From Diogma glabrata (Eukaryota; Arthropoda; Insecta; Diptera; Cylindrotomidae), in NCBI GenBank assembly GCA_963693315.1, contig OY856188.1, positions 267,649,114 through 267,713,113 of the forward strand: a DNA stretch of 64,000 nucleotides. The letters are read 5' to 3'. The translations under genes were made by a program, and so were the position numbers. This document shows positions 47,555 through 58,626 of this stretch, piece after piece. Positions within the stretch are counted from its first letter, which is position 1. Each line of letters opens with the position of its first letter. The notes under the pieces are model-generated. The model saw nothing but the letters and a program-made list of their open reading frames with translations. It did not search any database and was not told the origin of the DNA.

Positions 47555-47779
47555 TGTTGAGATCATACGCCATCTACATGTTCAACTAATAAACATCATG
47601 ACTGTCAATTTCTGATCCCCACTAAAGAAGCTGATATCCATTATAGACTTGTATATTAAAATGCAATTTATAATCAAATATACTCAGTCTTCGGTTGGCT
47701 CTTGTTTAATAACTTAATAAACTGTTATTGGTAACTAAAGTCTGTCTATATTTTTTATTAGTTAAATCATCCACAAACA
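47555..47779 (+). repeat. 3' LTR of the Mag-like element
   Basis: Starts TGTTGAGATCATACGCC after a purine tract. The end is placed at CCACAAACA by comparison with the 5' LTR. No exact target duplication was identified. Confidence 0.82.
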
Positions 47780-48435
47780 CAGCCAACTCTAGGAGTTTGT
47801 GAGGTGCAACGGCTGAAATAAATAGTGTCTAAATAGTGTCATCTAAGGAAATGATCTGAACTCAGAAATCATAAACAATGGCATAAAATCTACATGGCGG
47901 CTTGCTGCGGTATTATAACCAACAACCGCAAATAACAACAGCATCATTGTGAATTTGGACTATTGTCAATATAATATTTTGTGAAGTACGTATTGCATAA
48001 CATTAAACGTTAACGATTTCACGGGAAACGAATTTCACAATATTGTCTGAATTCACTTTTATGTGTTTGGAAATAGAGCCCCTGGTAAAAATAAAGGTGA
48101 AGGCTTTGCTTTCAGAATTCATTCCGTCGTTAAATACCACGTATTAAAAGATAAAAGTACCTTAACTGATCGAGATATCGAGCTCAGAACAAAATTCGAC
48201 ATTTCTTAATGACTTATCACTTACACGTATCAATTCTAACAGGAGCAGCTCGCCTGACTTGTCACTCGCGTATGCATCACTCCTTACCAGTACGCATGAG
48301 AAACAAAAACAGCGGCATCATAAGATCATATCCCAATAATGATCTCGATTCAAAGATCAATAACCAAATGTAAGTCTCGCCGCAGCATGCAAGCCAATTT
48401 TTCAAAATCCGATTGGGGCAGCTTCCGTAATCAAA

Positions 48436-49354
48436 TAAAGGGTTTTCAATAGGGACATAACAATTTTGTATTTTAATACGAACGCACTCTTAAATTTTTT
48501 TTCATGATCTGTCAATGTCAAAACATTAGTCAAAGTTTACATTTTTATCATGGTAAAGTTCACGAATGAGCGTTTGGAAATTATTAAAAAATACTACCAA
48601 AACTCTCAGTCGGTGGTCGCAACTTTAATAGCGCTTACTCCAATTTTCGGTCGTAATAACTAATAACCGTCCCACCAGACAGGCTGTGCGTGCTATAGTG
48701 GATGAATTCGAGTCAACATATTCACTATTGAATGTTCCTGTGCCAGTGAGACAACGCACCGGTCGGAGTACCGAAAATATCGCAGCCGTAAGAGCTTCAG
48801 TTCAAAATGAGTCAAATCAGTCGATTCCACGCCGTTCACAGGAATTGTGGAGAATTTTACGTAAAAATCTTGGCCTTCACCCTTACAGGATGAAATTAAC
48901 TCAAGAACTGAAGCCTCTTGATTATTTGAAGCGCCGAAACTTCTCCGATTTGACTCAGCAAAAGTTTGAAGAAAATAATGAATTTCATCGAATAATCATC
49001 TTCAGCGATAAAGCAGCTCATTTTTGGCTAAATAGCGTTGTTAACAAGCAAAATATGCGTTTTTGGTCAGCAACAAACCCACATGTGGTTCAAGACACTA
49101 CACTGAGACCACAAGAGACCACAAAAAGTGACCATGTGGTATAGATTTCATGCTGGGGGTGTGATTGGACCCTATTTATTCGTCGATTTCGTCGATCACT
49201 GCAAACGTGCTCGCGGTGGTCATATGGCCGAGATCGAATTCCATTCTTAAATGTAACATGTGTATTGTAATGAAATAAATTCAGCTCGATATCTCAATTA
49301 TTCTGTATTTTATTTAAATACAAAATTGTTATGTTCTTATTGAAAAACTCTGTA
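48436..49354 (+). mobile_element. Tc1/mariner-superfamily element, decayed
   Basis: A 919 bp element flanked by TA (48436-48437 and 49353-49354). Terminal inverted repeats of about 37 bp share TTTTCAATA-G-ACATAACA and AATTTTGTATT. The transposase relic occupies most of the interior on the plus strand. The spacing of TIRs to coding region and the TA target fit the superfamily. It lies antisense in the host gene's intron. Confidence 0.88.
48548..49250 (+). pseudogene. Mariner-like transposase remnant
   Basis: Starts MVKFTNERLEIIKKYYQNSQ at 48548, an N-terminal helix-turn-helix, with a stop in the FGRNN segment near 48660. The 48686-49144 frame carries the second helix-turn-helix and linker (PRRSQELWRILRKNLGLHPY) and IIFSDKAAHFW, where the first catalytic Asp is kept but the usual S-D-E-A-H-F is disturbed. 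After another shift it reads a HAGGVIGPY segment. A jump to a RARGGHMAEIEFHS-like C-terminus near 49200 shows that the part with the remaining catalytic acidic residues is deleted. Confidence 0.85.
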
Positions 49355-49439
49355 GAAACAAGCTTATTAACTCTTAAAGCACATCCAATGTTCATGCTAA
49401 TGAAAGTGTGTTCCGTAATATCATAAAGAAAGCTTAAAG

Positions 49440-49730
49440 AACAATTATTCTATCAGGCAGCTACTCGGCAGTTAGAACTCATTTCACTACTGACGCAGCA
49501 CATAAGATGAACTACCAGAAAAAGGTAAGTTAAGGAAACGTCTAGAACAATCTGGTCTTAACACAGGCACGAAAAACCTCTGGATCACCATTGAACGACT
49601 GTCTAACCCACCGCGCAAAGTGGACTACGTTGTAATTTCATTCAACGGTTAACAACAAGAAAGGTGCAAATGAGTTATTGACAGTTCACTCAAGATCCTC
49701 AAAAACTAAGGCCAGATGGGCCAGGTGGAA
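49440..49730 (+). mobile_element. LINE ORF2 linker fragment
   Basis: Plus-strand codons near 49540-49650 read a NTGTKNLWITIERLSNPPRK segment followed by VISFNG. This is the stretch between endonuclease and RT in Jockey/CR1-like LINEs. It is short, with frames broken on both sides. Confidence 0.55.
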
Positions 49731-50189
49731 AATCAACAATTATGTTAAAACACGTAGGGTCTTAATATGCATACATAACAAATCTGTTGAAAAATTCTAT
49801 TATTGCTAAATTATTGCTTAATATTTAAATTATTGCTTATTTATAGGTTCTTAAAGGATGCACAATTGGAGCACGATGCCTCATCCAACATCAAGTTACA
49901 ACCACTGTGGACACGAAATTTGAAATGCAGGGGATAAAACAACATGAGCAATGCAATCTGCATTTGTTGCATAAACTCATTAGTCATTCATAAGATTTAA
50001 GAGTTGGCTTCGGATGAAATCGACAACTTACGCGAAACCAACAAATACGAGGTGTTGAAACTGTGCCACATAAAGTAACTGGCCGGCAATAATTTTAGCG
50101 AGAACATTATTCATTCGTTGTAGGTGCGGAATTTAACGGAGGTGACCACAATACATCTGGTCGCATAAGAGTCGACTTCCATTGATACG

Positions 50190-51060
50190 ATGGTGAGAAT
50201 GGCAGACAAAATGAACGAGGCGATGTTAGAGAATATTCGCCAACAAATTCACGAAATACACCACCAACGTCTCCCACACTCCAAAGACGGGAACGATGGA
50301 AGAGCGCCTGACTTGGTTTGAACCACAACTGGGACGACTGACGATTAGATCCTAGATTAGATCCTATACGTCAAAAAGCTGCATTCACAAAATTTCAACG
50401 CATAGTTGAATTAGGGCTTTGTCGACTTTCCATTTCTTCTGCTTCAGGCCGGCTTCACAAGGTCAAGAGAAAATGTATCGATTGGATGGAGGACATGTAG
50501 AGATTTCGATTTTCGAATTCATCAGAATGCCATTTGGCTTACGACTTCGTATTTGTCTACATCGCCGATATAATGGGGCATCAGAAAATGAGAAAAAACA
50601 CAAACTTTCTCTGGACCAACTGTTCCAAACAATTAGCGTATTTGGTGTGCATATCATAAGTTCCAAATACATGTTTAACACGAACACTCTTGACTTCCGC
50701 AGCCACACAGTAACACCTAATGGTATTCTGTCTCCTCAACAATGACTAATGCCATTACGGAATTCAACAATTCGTTGGTATATTAATTTACTATCACCGA
50801 ATCATATCTATATTAGCTGAAACACTCGCCCCAATTCATTCACACTTGGTCGCTTTAGCGGGCTAGAAGTTCAAAAATTTCATTTGGACAAACGAATGTC
50901 ATTTCACTTTCACCAAGCGTAAAACCGAATTGGGAAATATCATGTTGTTAGTGCATCTACGAAACGATTCTTTATACATTAACACACGGATGCATCTAGC
51001 ATTGCCGTCGGAGGAGTGTTACAACAACATCGCCAAACATACGTCCGTCGAATTGAATAA
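50190..51060 (+). mobile_element. Gypsy (CsRn1-type) relic G5
   Basis: A plus-strand relic. At 50375-50460 it reads AAFTKFQRIVELGLCRLS, the N-terminal part of RT. Then comes FEFIRMPFGLR (50510-50550), followed immediately by remains of the YIDD region near 50555-50590, a SKYMFNTNTLDFRSHTVTPNGI piece (50650-50730), RT-connection traces, and an RNase H start (TDASS-IAVGGVLQQH, 50985-51030). Internal deletions remove much of the RT palm. Confidence 0.7.
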
Positions 51061-51245
51061 AGACAAATCGAAACATCGGAAACTGAAGCAAGGAGTAACA
51101 TGGGAAATGGTTTTGTCTCCTGCATTGTTCAACTTCTACATGTTCAGTTTGACACAACCATCCGCAGAGGTAAAAATTGCCGTCTATGTTGTCATCTGTC
51201 GATATCACATTATTATCAATTTGTGTTACAGTTCAAAAGTTGTGT
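51060..51245 (+). mobile_element. LINE RT palm fragment
   Basis: Reads KLKQGVTWEMVLSPALFNFYM followed by a VKIAVYVV segment. This corresponds to the QG-PQGGVLSPLLFN and YADD neighbourhood of non-LTR RTs, with the glycines and catalytic Asp pair lost. It directly follows the Gypsy RNase H relic in a single open frame (50930-51247), a chance fusion of two relics. Confidence 0.55.
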
Positions 51246-51628
51246 GAAGTGGGTCATATAGTCGGGACTTCGAGAATCTGATACCGCTAGCAGGACTAAA
51301 CCAAGAATTAAGGGAAACGTGAAAAAGTTGCAGTGAAAAGCGGTAGCCAATAGAGTGAATAAATAAACTATTAGCGGAATCAGAAAAACTTTTACCCAGA
51401 TCGACAAGAACGACACTATCCCAATTCAGGTCAGGAAGGTGGTATTTGCTAAATAATTATTTAAGGAATTCGTTTATGTCCAACGAAAACCATCTCCTAA
51501 ACATTAAAACTATTGACACCTTCCTCTAACAAACTCAATTATAACCTCATACCGTATATACTAATCGATCCTGTCAAACCGATGAGTACTATTGGTGAAA
51601 AAGTAGTGAAAAAGTAATGAAAAAGCAA

Positions 51629-51717
51629 TACTACAAGGGATGAAAACACTGAAAATTTGTTCATGGGATGTGATAGCGTCAAGTTCATGAACGTAAAACG
51701 TTTTCATCTCGCGTATG
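51629..51717. mobile_element. MITE family M1, copy 1
   Basis: 89 bp with inverted ends: CTACAAGGGATGAAAACACT on the left and ACGTTTTCATCTCGCGTAT on the right. It shares its arms and internal TTCATGAAC/TTCGTAAAC sequence with the copy at 58627-58752. It abuts the 5' truncation point of the Penelope-like element. Confidence 0.65.
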
Positions 51718-51759
51718 AAATACAATTTTTCTACAATATTAAATATAAAGTTGTGTGAT

Positions 51760-53700
51760 AATATTTAATATCTGGTTTGGATGTTTGCGATAATGTCATT
51801 CCAAAATACCCTAATCCACCTAAGTTTGTTAAAAAGTATGTAGATGACTTCATGTGTGTGGTCCACACATCGGACACTGATGACATCTTACATATTATGA
51901 ATGAATTCCATCCATCCCTACAATTCACAATGGAAATTGAACAGAATGGTTGCAATAACTTCTTAGATATATCTCTAATACGATCACAGGACACTATCCT
52001 AACAAAATGGTTTTCCAAACCGTCCTCATCCCAACGTATTCTGAACTTTCTATCAGCACATCCAACATATTTATAACACAACATCGCTAATTCTCTTGCA
52101 AACAGGATTATAAGTTTGAGTGATGACCGTTTTTTCAATGAATGTATCAATGACATTACTAACATACTACATAAGAATAATTATCCAAAACACCTCATAC
52201 ACAAGATATTACGTAGGAAAATAATAGAATCCGATCCCTATTACACTCTACCTAACATACCTAACATTTCAATATCACCTCCACTTTCTACTTCCGAACC
52301 AAATAGTCCTATCCAGTCAGCATATGTGTCCCTTCCTTATATTGCCCCTCTATCTAACAAAATTAGCAAAATAATAAATAACAAGGCCCCCAATTTAAAA
52401 ATTGCATTTAAGGCATACAATCAATTAAAAGACACAATCTTTACCAACACTAAAGCTAAAATCAACAAATTTGACCAATCGGGCCTAACGTACAGTATAG
52501 CATGTGGTGGTTGCAACGGCGTCTACATTGGTGAAACGTCCAAAAAATTGGGGACTAGAGTTAAGCAACATGAGTATGATTTCAGGGTACGACATAAAAA
52601 CGACAATGGAAAAACAGCCTTGATTCGCCATACTTTGGATACCGGTCATCAATTCAAATTTGAGGAAGCCAATATAATTCACAAAGAGTCTCATCAACAT
52701 AAAAGGCGCATCCTGGAATCATGTCACATATTGCTGAGCCCTACATCTGTTAATATTAAGACGGACACCAACAACATAGATGTTCAATATAATCAAATCA
52801 TCAAACGTATCAGACCAAGATCGTCATCAGCACACTAATGACGTTTTCAATTTTTAACAATTTAAATTTCTCATACATATTCATACATTACCAGTTTTTT
52901 TTTTCTCTTATAATATATAACTGATCTTCAACTTAAATTTTTCGTTCACCAACATTACTGATAACGCTGCCATGAACAAATTGTCTTTCTCTCTAACAAA
53001 TTTTTCTCTGTAGAATACATTTCCCCTCATTTGTTAAAAACAATCCAATTATAACATATCTTGACCATAGTATAACAATATGCATTACACAGCATTACTA
53101 TTCCATTTATTAATTAATTTAATTAAATTGTAAATTATAAAATTGCCTGTGAATATTTTTAGTGTAATTTTTAATATGTTATATGTTTTAGTCAAGTAAC
53201 TTAAAGTTTTTTTATATATATATAGTGTTTTTTCATGCATATGTGATATAACTGTTTGTGTATATGAAACAGGTATTAATTTTCTTTTTGTGATTTCTTG
53301 TTTTTTAGTTTTTCTAATTTTTAATACAACAGGAGTTTATAGGAATTTTTCTATCAACTCTATAAACATAGCATTTTTACCGTTAATACTCCCTTACCAT
53401 TTTGGTTCCCCAATTAAAATGTTAATTTTTACATGCAAACAATTAATTAGGTTAGTTGTAAAAATAATTGTCTAATATATTTATATCATTTCGCATAATT
53501 CCTAACACATTCTCGTAAATTTATTAAAATAAGTTCTAATTTTACTTTGATTTTAAATTGTTCTCTAACCTTATATTTTAATCTTGTTTTCATTTAAGAA
53601 TCATACACTGTTTTTTTTTTTAAATCAACTTGATAATGATCCACACAGGGATCGAAATATTGTTATAATAAAGACACAAATGACCACATAAACTAGTCTT
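51760..53700 (+). mobile_element. Penelope-like element, 5'-truncated
   Basis: The 3' half of a Penelope-like element: the end of RT, linker and GIY-YIG endonuclease (51777-52838), then an ~860 bp AT-rich 3' region. Near 53625-53680 it has CTTGATAATGATCCACACAGGGATCGAAATATTGTTATAATAAAG. That segment recalls the GATGA...GG-TCGAAA-GTTGTAATAAA signature typical of PLE terminal regions. The RT fingers and palm upstream of YVDD are missing. Confidence 0.85.
51777..52838 (+). pseudogene. Penelope-like RT (C-part) and GIY-YIG endonuclease
   Basis: One frame runs through the whole region with a single in-frame stop TAA at 52074-52076. Before the stop: PPKFVKKYVDDFMCVV with the RT catalytic Asp pair, then LQFT-E-E and FLDI segments and KWFSKPSSSQRILNF, all standard for PLE RTs. 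After it: a basic linker, a PYIAPLSNKISKII segment, the CGGC Cys pair, then VYIGETSKKLGTRVKQHEYD, the GIY-YIG motif in its PLE form, with an IRHTLDTGHQF His region and a conserved E in RRILESC. Nearly intact apart from the stop and the 5' truncation. The endonuclease nicks target DNA to prime reverse transcription. Confidence 0.9.
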
Positions 53701-53774
53701 TTCATGCATAAATAAAGGTTTGATGCTGCAGCTCTAAATAAATTTACCATAAAATATTAAATATGTATATTAAC

Positions 53775-53915
53775 AATATTTATTTTTAATTATTAAATTA
53801 GAAATCGACAACATAACATTCAAAATTCATATTCTATTTTTCAATGGTCTCTTTGTTTTAAAAACATTTTAAAATTACATGAAAATACCATAGCAACTTC
53901 AATTTATTATTTAGT
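53775..53915. repeat. Left arm of a long inverted repeat flanking the LINE
   Basis: The segment with AATTAGAAATCGACAACATA and ACATTCAAAATTCAT, through ACCATAGCAACTTCAATTTAT, is mirrored at 58455-58600. The arms are ~130 bp with perhaps 85-90% similarity by eye. The LINE at 54085-58450 lies between them, so it appears to have inserted into a foldback element. Confidence 0.75.
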
Positions 53916-53952
53916 TGAAAAACAAACATTTTCATAGGGGATTAAGCCTGCA

Positions 53953-54025
53953 TGAAAATAGACTTTTCATATGCTATATCAGAAAAAACAGTTTTTCTAT
54001 ATAGCATATGAAAAGTCTATTTTCA
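53953..54025. repeat. Near-perfect 34 bp-stem hairpin
   Basis: TGAAAATAGACTTTTCATAT-GCTATAT (53953-53979) is an exact reverse complement of 53999-54025. The inner AGAAAAA/TTTTTCT pair adds 7 bp with one unpaired C. The loop is four bases (ACAG). It sits between the left arm of the inverted repeat and the LINE 5' end, probably as the core of the same foldback element. Confidence 0.85.
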
Positions 54026-54611
54026 TCACGTTTAATGCCCTGTGAAAATGGGTTCTTTTTCCACTAGCATAAAAAGTCCCCATCTAATGGACTTGGCACT
54101 GTGACGCAGTGATGGGGCTCAGTAGACTCAGTGATCTTAGGAGCTACAACGGTAGGGTCACCAATGCCGTTAGGTCCTTGGTGAGAATCGAAGCCAAGAT
54201 CAAGTCCAAAACCCAAAGCTAAGGTAGACACGTACGCTGAAAGCTTAGCATGGTCAAGGGGGTGCTTAATTACTAGTACGGAACTCTGGATGCCGAGTGT
54301 CCTCCAGTTTCAATAGCCTTACCACAGCACAGGGCTCTGTTGTGGTTGACCAATGTACCTCCCTATTTTCTCCATAAATATTGTATGGAAAACAATAAAG
54401 TTTTAGATGAGAGCGATGCTTCGCCAAACGCATTACATAAACTAACAACAAAACTGTGCATCATGTGCTACTCTAGGATCATGCCTGATTTATCAGCTTA
54501 TCCTAATTCGGACCATGTCTGACTCTAGGTTAATGTCTGATTTACCAGCTTACTCTAAGTCAATCAGAACACCAGTACGATATAGACCAAAATTTCTAGT
54601 ACCTAAATTAA

Positions 54612-55300
54612 GTTGCGTTCAGATTGATCTGCACAGATCAGAAATGGCCTCAGTTAATTTGAACCGGTTAATTGAACAGGATGCTCACGATCTTGCGTTC
54701 ATACAGGAGCCGTGGGCAGATAGTAAAAGAATAAAAGGTCTATCGTCAAACAAAACTGATCTATTTCTCAGATGTGGAAAGACCGCGAAACGCGATTCTT
54801 TTCAACAAACATCTGAAAATATTTCCATTGAATGAATTTATCTGTAAAGATCTTACAACGGTCCTGATAGAAATTTATCTTCCTCAAGGTGGATTTCGTT
54901 AATTCATTTTAGCTTCTGCATACTTCCCGGGGGATGAGGACGAGACACTACCAGAAGTGGTAGAGAAACTCAACAAGTATTGCAACAATAACCACTATAA
55001 CCTCATAATAGCGTGTGATGCTAACGCTCATCACACCGTGTGGGGAAGGAGCAACATTAACATAAAAGGCGAGCGTCCGCTTCAATTTTTTTATACAAAC
55101 AATATGTTTATTGCAAACAAAGGTAGTGAGCCTACCTTAAGAAACGCAATCAGAGGAGAGGTCCTTGACCTTACTTTAACTAACATAAACGCTACTAACC
55201 ATATTAAGAACTGGCATGTTTCGAAGAAAGCTTCTATGTCTGATCATGCTTATGTATGTTTCAACAGAACACTACCCGAAGAGCATCTAGTACTTTAGAA
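54612..55300 (+). pseudogene. LINE copy B endonuclease
   Basis: The 54515-54835 frame reads LSCVQIDLHRSEMASVNLNR, then LAFIQEPWADSKRIKG (catalytic Glu of the apurinic-like endonuclease). After a break at 54835-54950, 54957-55298 reads YNLIIACDANAHHTVWGR (the D-x-N motif) and a SDHAYVCFN end (the catalytic S-D-H). All main catalytic residues can be seen, but in two frames. Confidence 0.85.
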
Positions 55301-55439
55301 ACCCGAGAAAAACCAACTGGGAACTTTACAAAACATATCTTATGTAAATAGTTGCGGTAAGAAATAGTTGCGGCAATATCAACTCCACATTTGAGCTTGA
55401 CTCTGCAGTAAATTATTTACAAGAAATTATCACTGAAGC

Positions 55440-57555
55440 ATATAACCTTAATACTCCAATAACTCAATCCAAAAGATGCAGAGATCTACCTTGGTGGAAT
55501 GGTAACTTGGAGAGGAAAAGGAATAAAGTTCGCAAGCTCTTTAACAGAGCAAAAACAACAAATAACTGGATAGAGTACCGAGTAGCTCTAACCAACTATA
55601 ATAAAGAACTCAGACAATCAAAAAGAAATAGCTGAAAAGAGCTCTGCAAGACGATAGATAATCTGCCTTCTGCAGCTCGACTCCAAAAATTGATGTCGTC
55701 TAATCACACAAACCCTCTAGGCTCAATCTGCAAACCAAATGGTACGTATACCACCAGCTGCATTGAGACACTAGATACTTTACTTCAAACCCACTTTCCG
55801 GGCTCAATAGAATGGAGCACGAAAGGTAATTCCAATGAAGACGTACATCTTCTAGATCCTGCAACTAAAAGTACTGCAGATCATTTAGCCAAAACAATTT
55901 TCACCCCCAATAAAGGGAGATGGGCTATAGAATCCTTTGGTCCGTATAAATCTCCAGGAGATGATGGATTTTTTCCGGTATTTCTGCAAAAGGGTCTAAC
56001 AATCATTCTTCCATATCTCATTCGTTTGTTCAAAGCAAGCTTTCACTTTGCTTACATTCCTCAGATATGGCGAGAAACTAAAGTTGTTTTTATACCTAAG
56101 CCAGGAAAAAAAAACCAAATGAAGCCAAATCATGCAGACCCATAAGTCTTACATATTTTCTATTAAAAACCATGGAAAAGATGTTGGACTATCACATCCG
56201 TCATGTATGTCTCAAACAAAACCCTCTCAACTCTAGCCAGCACGCCTATCAGACTGGGAAATCTACTGAAACGGCGTTATACAATATGGTGAAAGAAATT
56301 GAGAGCACCCTAAACTATAAGGAGTTACTTGTATGTACATTTATGGACATACAAGGAGCCTTTGACAATGTCCACTTTAATGCTACCATTGAAATGGCCA
56401 CAAAGAAAAATATAAACCTACTTATCATTGCGTAGATTATCAAGATGCTACAGAGTCGGGAGATAACGGCTACACTAGGTGATTATTCAATGACTGTTAC
56501 TGCATCTAGAGGCTGCCCGCAAGGGGTGTGCTCCCTGTTGTTGTTGTTGTAGCGACAGTTTTGGTGCTAATCCTCCGGCTCCATGTCCAGGAACTCTGCT
56601 ACTGCCCTTGGGCGGTACCACAAATCTTCCTTCGTCAAGTTTGTTTCATTTTCAGGACAATTAAATAGCTTCTCAAGATGGACGGGTCTACGCCCCAGAA
56701 GCACTCGGAACACAATTCCGACCAGGACCATCACAGCAATTTCGACGGAAGGTGCAAATCCGACGCTCCATTTTTTTGGGCGTGCTCCCTCGGCTCCTCA
56801 CTAAGATAAATGATTCCGGCTTCAACACTGAAGGCTATGCCGACGACTTGGCAGTCATGGTTGGAGGGAAACATGACTCTATTGTCGCTGGTCGAACTCA
56901 GACAGCTCTTATTATTGTATCAAAGTGGTGCAACAGATTGGGACTGTCGATCAACCCCCGAAAAACAAGCATTGTCGTTTTCACAAACAGGAGAAACTTT
57001 AATTTCATTTCTCCAGTTCTAAACGATGATCCAATACAAACATCAAAAGAGGTTAGATATTTGGGTGTGATCCTGGATAGCAAACTAACTAATAAGGCAA
57101 ACCAAATTTTCTTCACATGTAGAAACCTGTTTGGGAAAACATGGGGTCTTAGCCCAAAAATGATACTTTGGTTGCACCAAAGTATTATAAAACCAATTCT
57201 AACATATGCAGCTTTAGTTTGGTGGCCTAAAACGCGCGAAATAACTGCTCAAAATATGTTTACAAAAATACAAAGGCTTGTGTGTCTTAGTGCCACAGGT
57301 GCTTTCAAAACCACGAAAACGTCAGCAATGGAGATTCTTCTAAAGCTTTCTCCATTGCACCTACATGTTAAATCTGTAGCGGTGTTGAACTTTCATAGAC
57401 TGCAGCTCACAGAAGGGTTTAAGAGGGGCAATCTAACCGGACACCTTAAAATCCTTACCGAATTACAAGCTGAGCTGCATACATACGATATTTCGATTCG
57501 TCAAGATATTGGCCAGAGATCGTATTGCAAGCTACATACGGTCACTGCCACATAA
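55440..57555 (+). pseudogene. LINE copy B reverse transcriptase
   Basis: The 55690-56145 frame has SPGDDGFFPVFLQKG and ends in KVVFIPKPGKKN. The 56172-56435 frame has SQHAYQTGKSTETAL and CTFMDIQGAFDNV (first catalytic Asp). RGCPQGV precedes an insertion at 56537-56781. The 56752-57555 frame resumes with FNTEGYADDLAVMV (catalytic Asp pair), GLSINPRKT, VRYLGVILD and the thumb (YAALVWWPKT). The region between the PQG motif and YADD is also shortened besides the insertion. Confidence 0.87.
56537..56781 (-). mobile_element. 5'-truncated LINE 3' end with (AAC)n tail, inserted antisense
   Basis: A 245 bp insertion flanked by a perfect 9 bp duplication GTGCTCCCT (56528-56536 and 56782-56790). On the minus strand it is open from its left end for about 65 codons, through RRPVHLEKLFNCPENE and WYRPRAVAEFLDMEPED to a stop near 56574. 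A short 3' UTR and an (AAC)4-type tail (plus-strand GTTGTTGTTGTTG, 56537-56549) follow. That is what a LINE retrocopy leaves. The family is not identified. Similar (CAA)n-tailed repeats are common in flies. Confidence 0.8.
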
Positions 57556-58319
57556 CGTCAGCATCTGGTACACAGAGGGTTCTCGAACCAATGGGCACGG
57601 GAGCAGGAGTGTTTGGTCCTAGAACAAAACAAACGGTTGCCTTAGGCACCACAACAACCATATTTCAAGCTGAAATTTTTGGCATTAGCAGTTGCGCTCT
57701 GCTATGTGCTGAAAGAAAATACCAAAATATTGCAAAATATATTATCTCCAAGCAGCACTCTTGGCACTAAAATCTACGTGCTTTGATTCAAAACTGGTAT
57801 GGGAATGCTACCAAAAACTACTAAAAGTCTCCTGCAATAACAGTCACACTTGTGTGGGCACCCAGTCATACAGGAATACAAGGAAATGCTATTGCTGACG
57901 CTTTAGCAAAGCAAGGCGCCAATAAAAAGTTTGTTGGACCGGAAGCAAAACAAAATCCAAACATGGGAATAGGAACAAAATGCTAAATTATGGAGAAGCA
58001 GAGGGACTAGTACACTCCAAGAAGTTTCTAGGTAACCTCCCTGTTTCACCTTTAAAAACAGTCGACTTAAACAGAGTCTCTAAGAATTTTAACGTGATGC
58101 GTTACTGGACATGGTCCTTTAAACCACTATCTTAACAAAATGGACCTTGTTGTTTCCGACAGGTGTAGATTCTGCTACTCGGACGCGGAAACGATGGAAC
58201 ACGTCATCTGCAGCTGTGCTGTTTTCTCTTGGCACAGATACAACCAACTTGGTCATAGAAGACTAACACTTCCATTGTCAATTGAGCTAATTAATTTTAT
58301 TAAGTCTCAACTTAGATGA
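57556..58319 (+). pseudogene. LINE copy B RNase H and Cys-His C-terminus
   Basis: The 57525-57770 frame shows a GTGAGVFGPRTKQTVALGTT start and IFQAEIFGI (RNase H Glu). The 57838-57950 stretch reads VTLVWAPSHTGIQGNAIADA, covering the His and last Asp of RNase H. The end, 58140-58319, carries CRFCYSDAETMEHVICSC, a C-C-H-C cluster typical after RNase H in this LINE group, closing at TGA 58317-58319. Frames are broken between segments. Confidence 0.82.
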
Positions 58320-58454
58320 CACAATACAACCAGTAACGTCACAGACGACAACTGACTAATAACACAATCAGGGTAAGCACAATAGACCTTCAGGTCGCAG
58401 TGTTACTTAAACTGTTAGGGTCAAGGCCCTCCAATAAAAAAAAAGTATAAAAAG

Positions 58455-58600
58455 AATAACAAATTGTAGTTGCTATGGTTTTTCATATAATTTTACAAAG
58501 TTTTTTAAACAACGCAACCATTAGAAAATAGATTATGAATTTTGAATGTTATGTTGTCGATTTCTAATTTTATTATTTATAGTAAATATCGATTATATAT
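58455..58600. repeat. Right arm of the long inverted repeat flanking the LINE
   Basis: Mirror of 53775-53915: GTAGTTGCTATGG at 58468 and ATGTTATGTTGTCGATTTCT at 58549 match the left arm in reverse complement. The LINE poly(A) tail ends just before it. Confidence 0.75.
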
Positions 58601-58626
58601 ATACTATCATAGAAAAAATTGCATTT

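Larger units (their letters stand above)
43327..47779 (+). mobile_element. Mag-like Gypsy LTR retrotransposon, decayed
   Basis: LTRs of about 235 and 225 bp (43327-43561 and 47555-47779) share TGTTGAGAT, GCCATCTACATGTT, GACTGTCAATTTCTGATCCCC and CATCCACAA segments with scattered differences. A TTGGCGACGAAATTG segment (43562) follows the 5' LTR as primer binding site, and GAATGGGAGAAA precedes the 3' LTR. Gag traces (43618-44220), protease (44527-44830), RT (44990-45737), RNase H (45740-46235) and integrase (46515-47424) run in order on the plus strand with many breaks. The RT style (YLDDVIVTG, GHIISG) and the absence of envelope suggest the Mag clade. It lies in the host gene's intron, antisense to it. 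Confidence 0.88.
54085..58450 (+). mobile_element. LINE (I/LOA-group-like) copy B, nearly full length
   Basis: Runs from a 5' UTR (ACTTGGCACTGTGACGCAGTG, 54089) through a shortened ORF1 (54386-54590), endonuclease (54612-55300), RT (55690-57120), post-RT thumb (57120-57500), RNase H (57560-57950) and a Cys-His C-terminus (58150-58319). It ends in a 3' UTR with AATAAAAAAAAAG at 58432-58444. RNase H plus an endonuclease of this type places it in the I/R1/LOA assemblage. Multiple frameshifts and an antisense insertion at 56537-56781 inactivate it. It is antisense to the host gene whose intron it occupies. Confidence 0.85.

Noticed and set aside
50930..51247. 105-codon frame that could be a new protein
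   Set aside because: It is a chance fusion of a Gypsy RNase H relic and a LINE RT relic in one frame.
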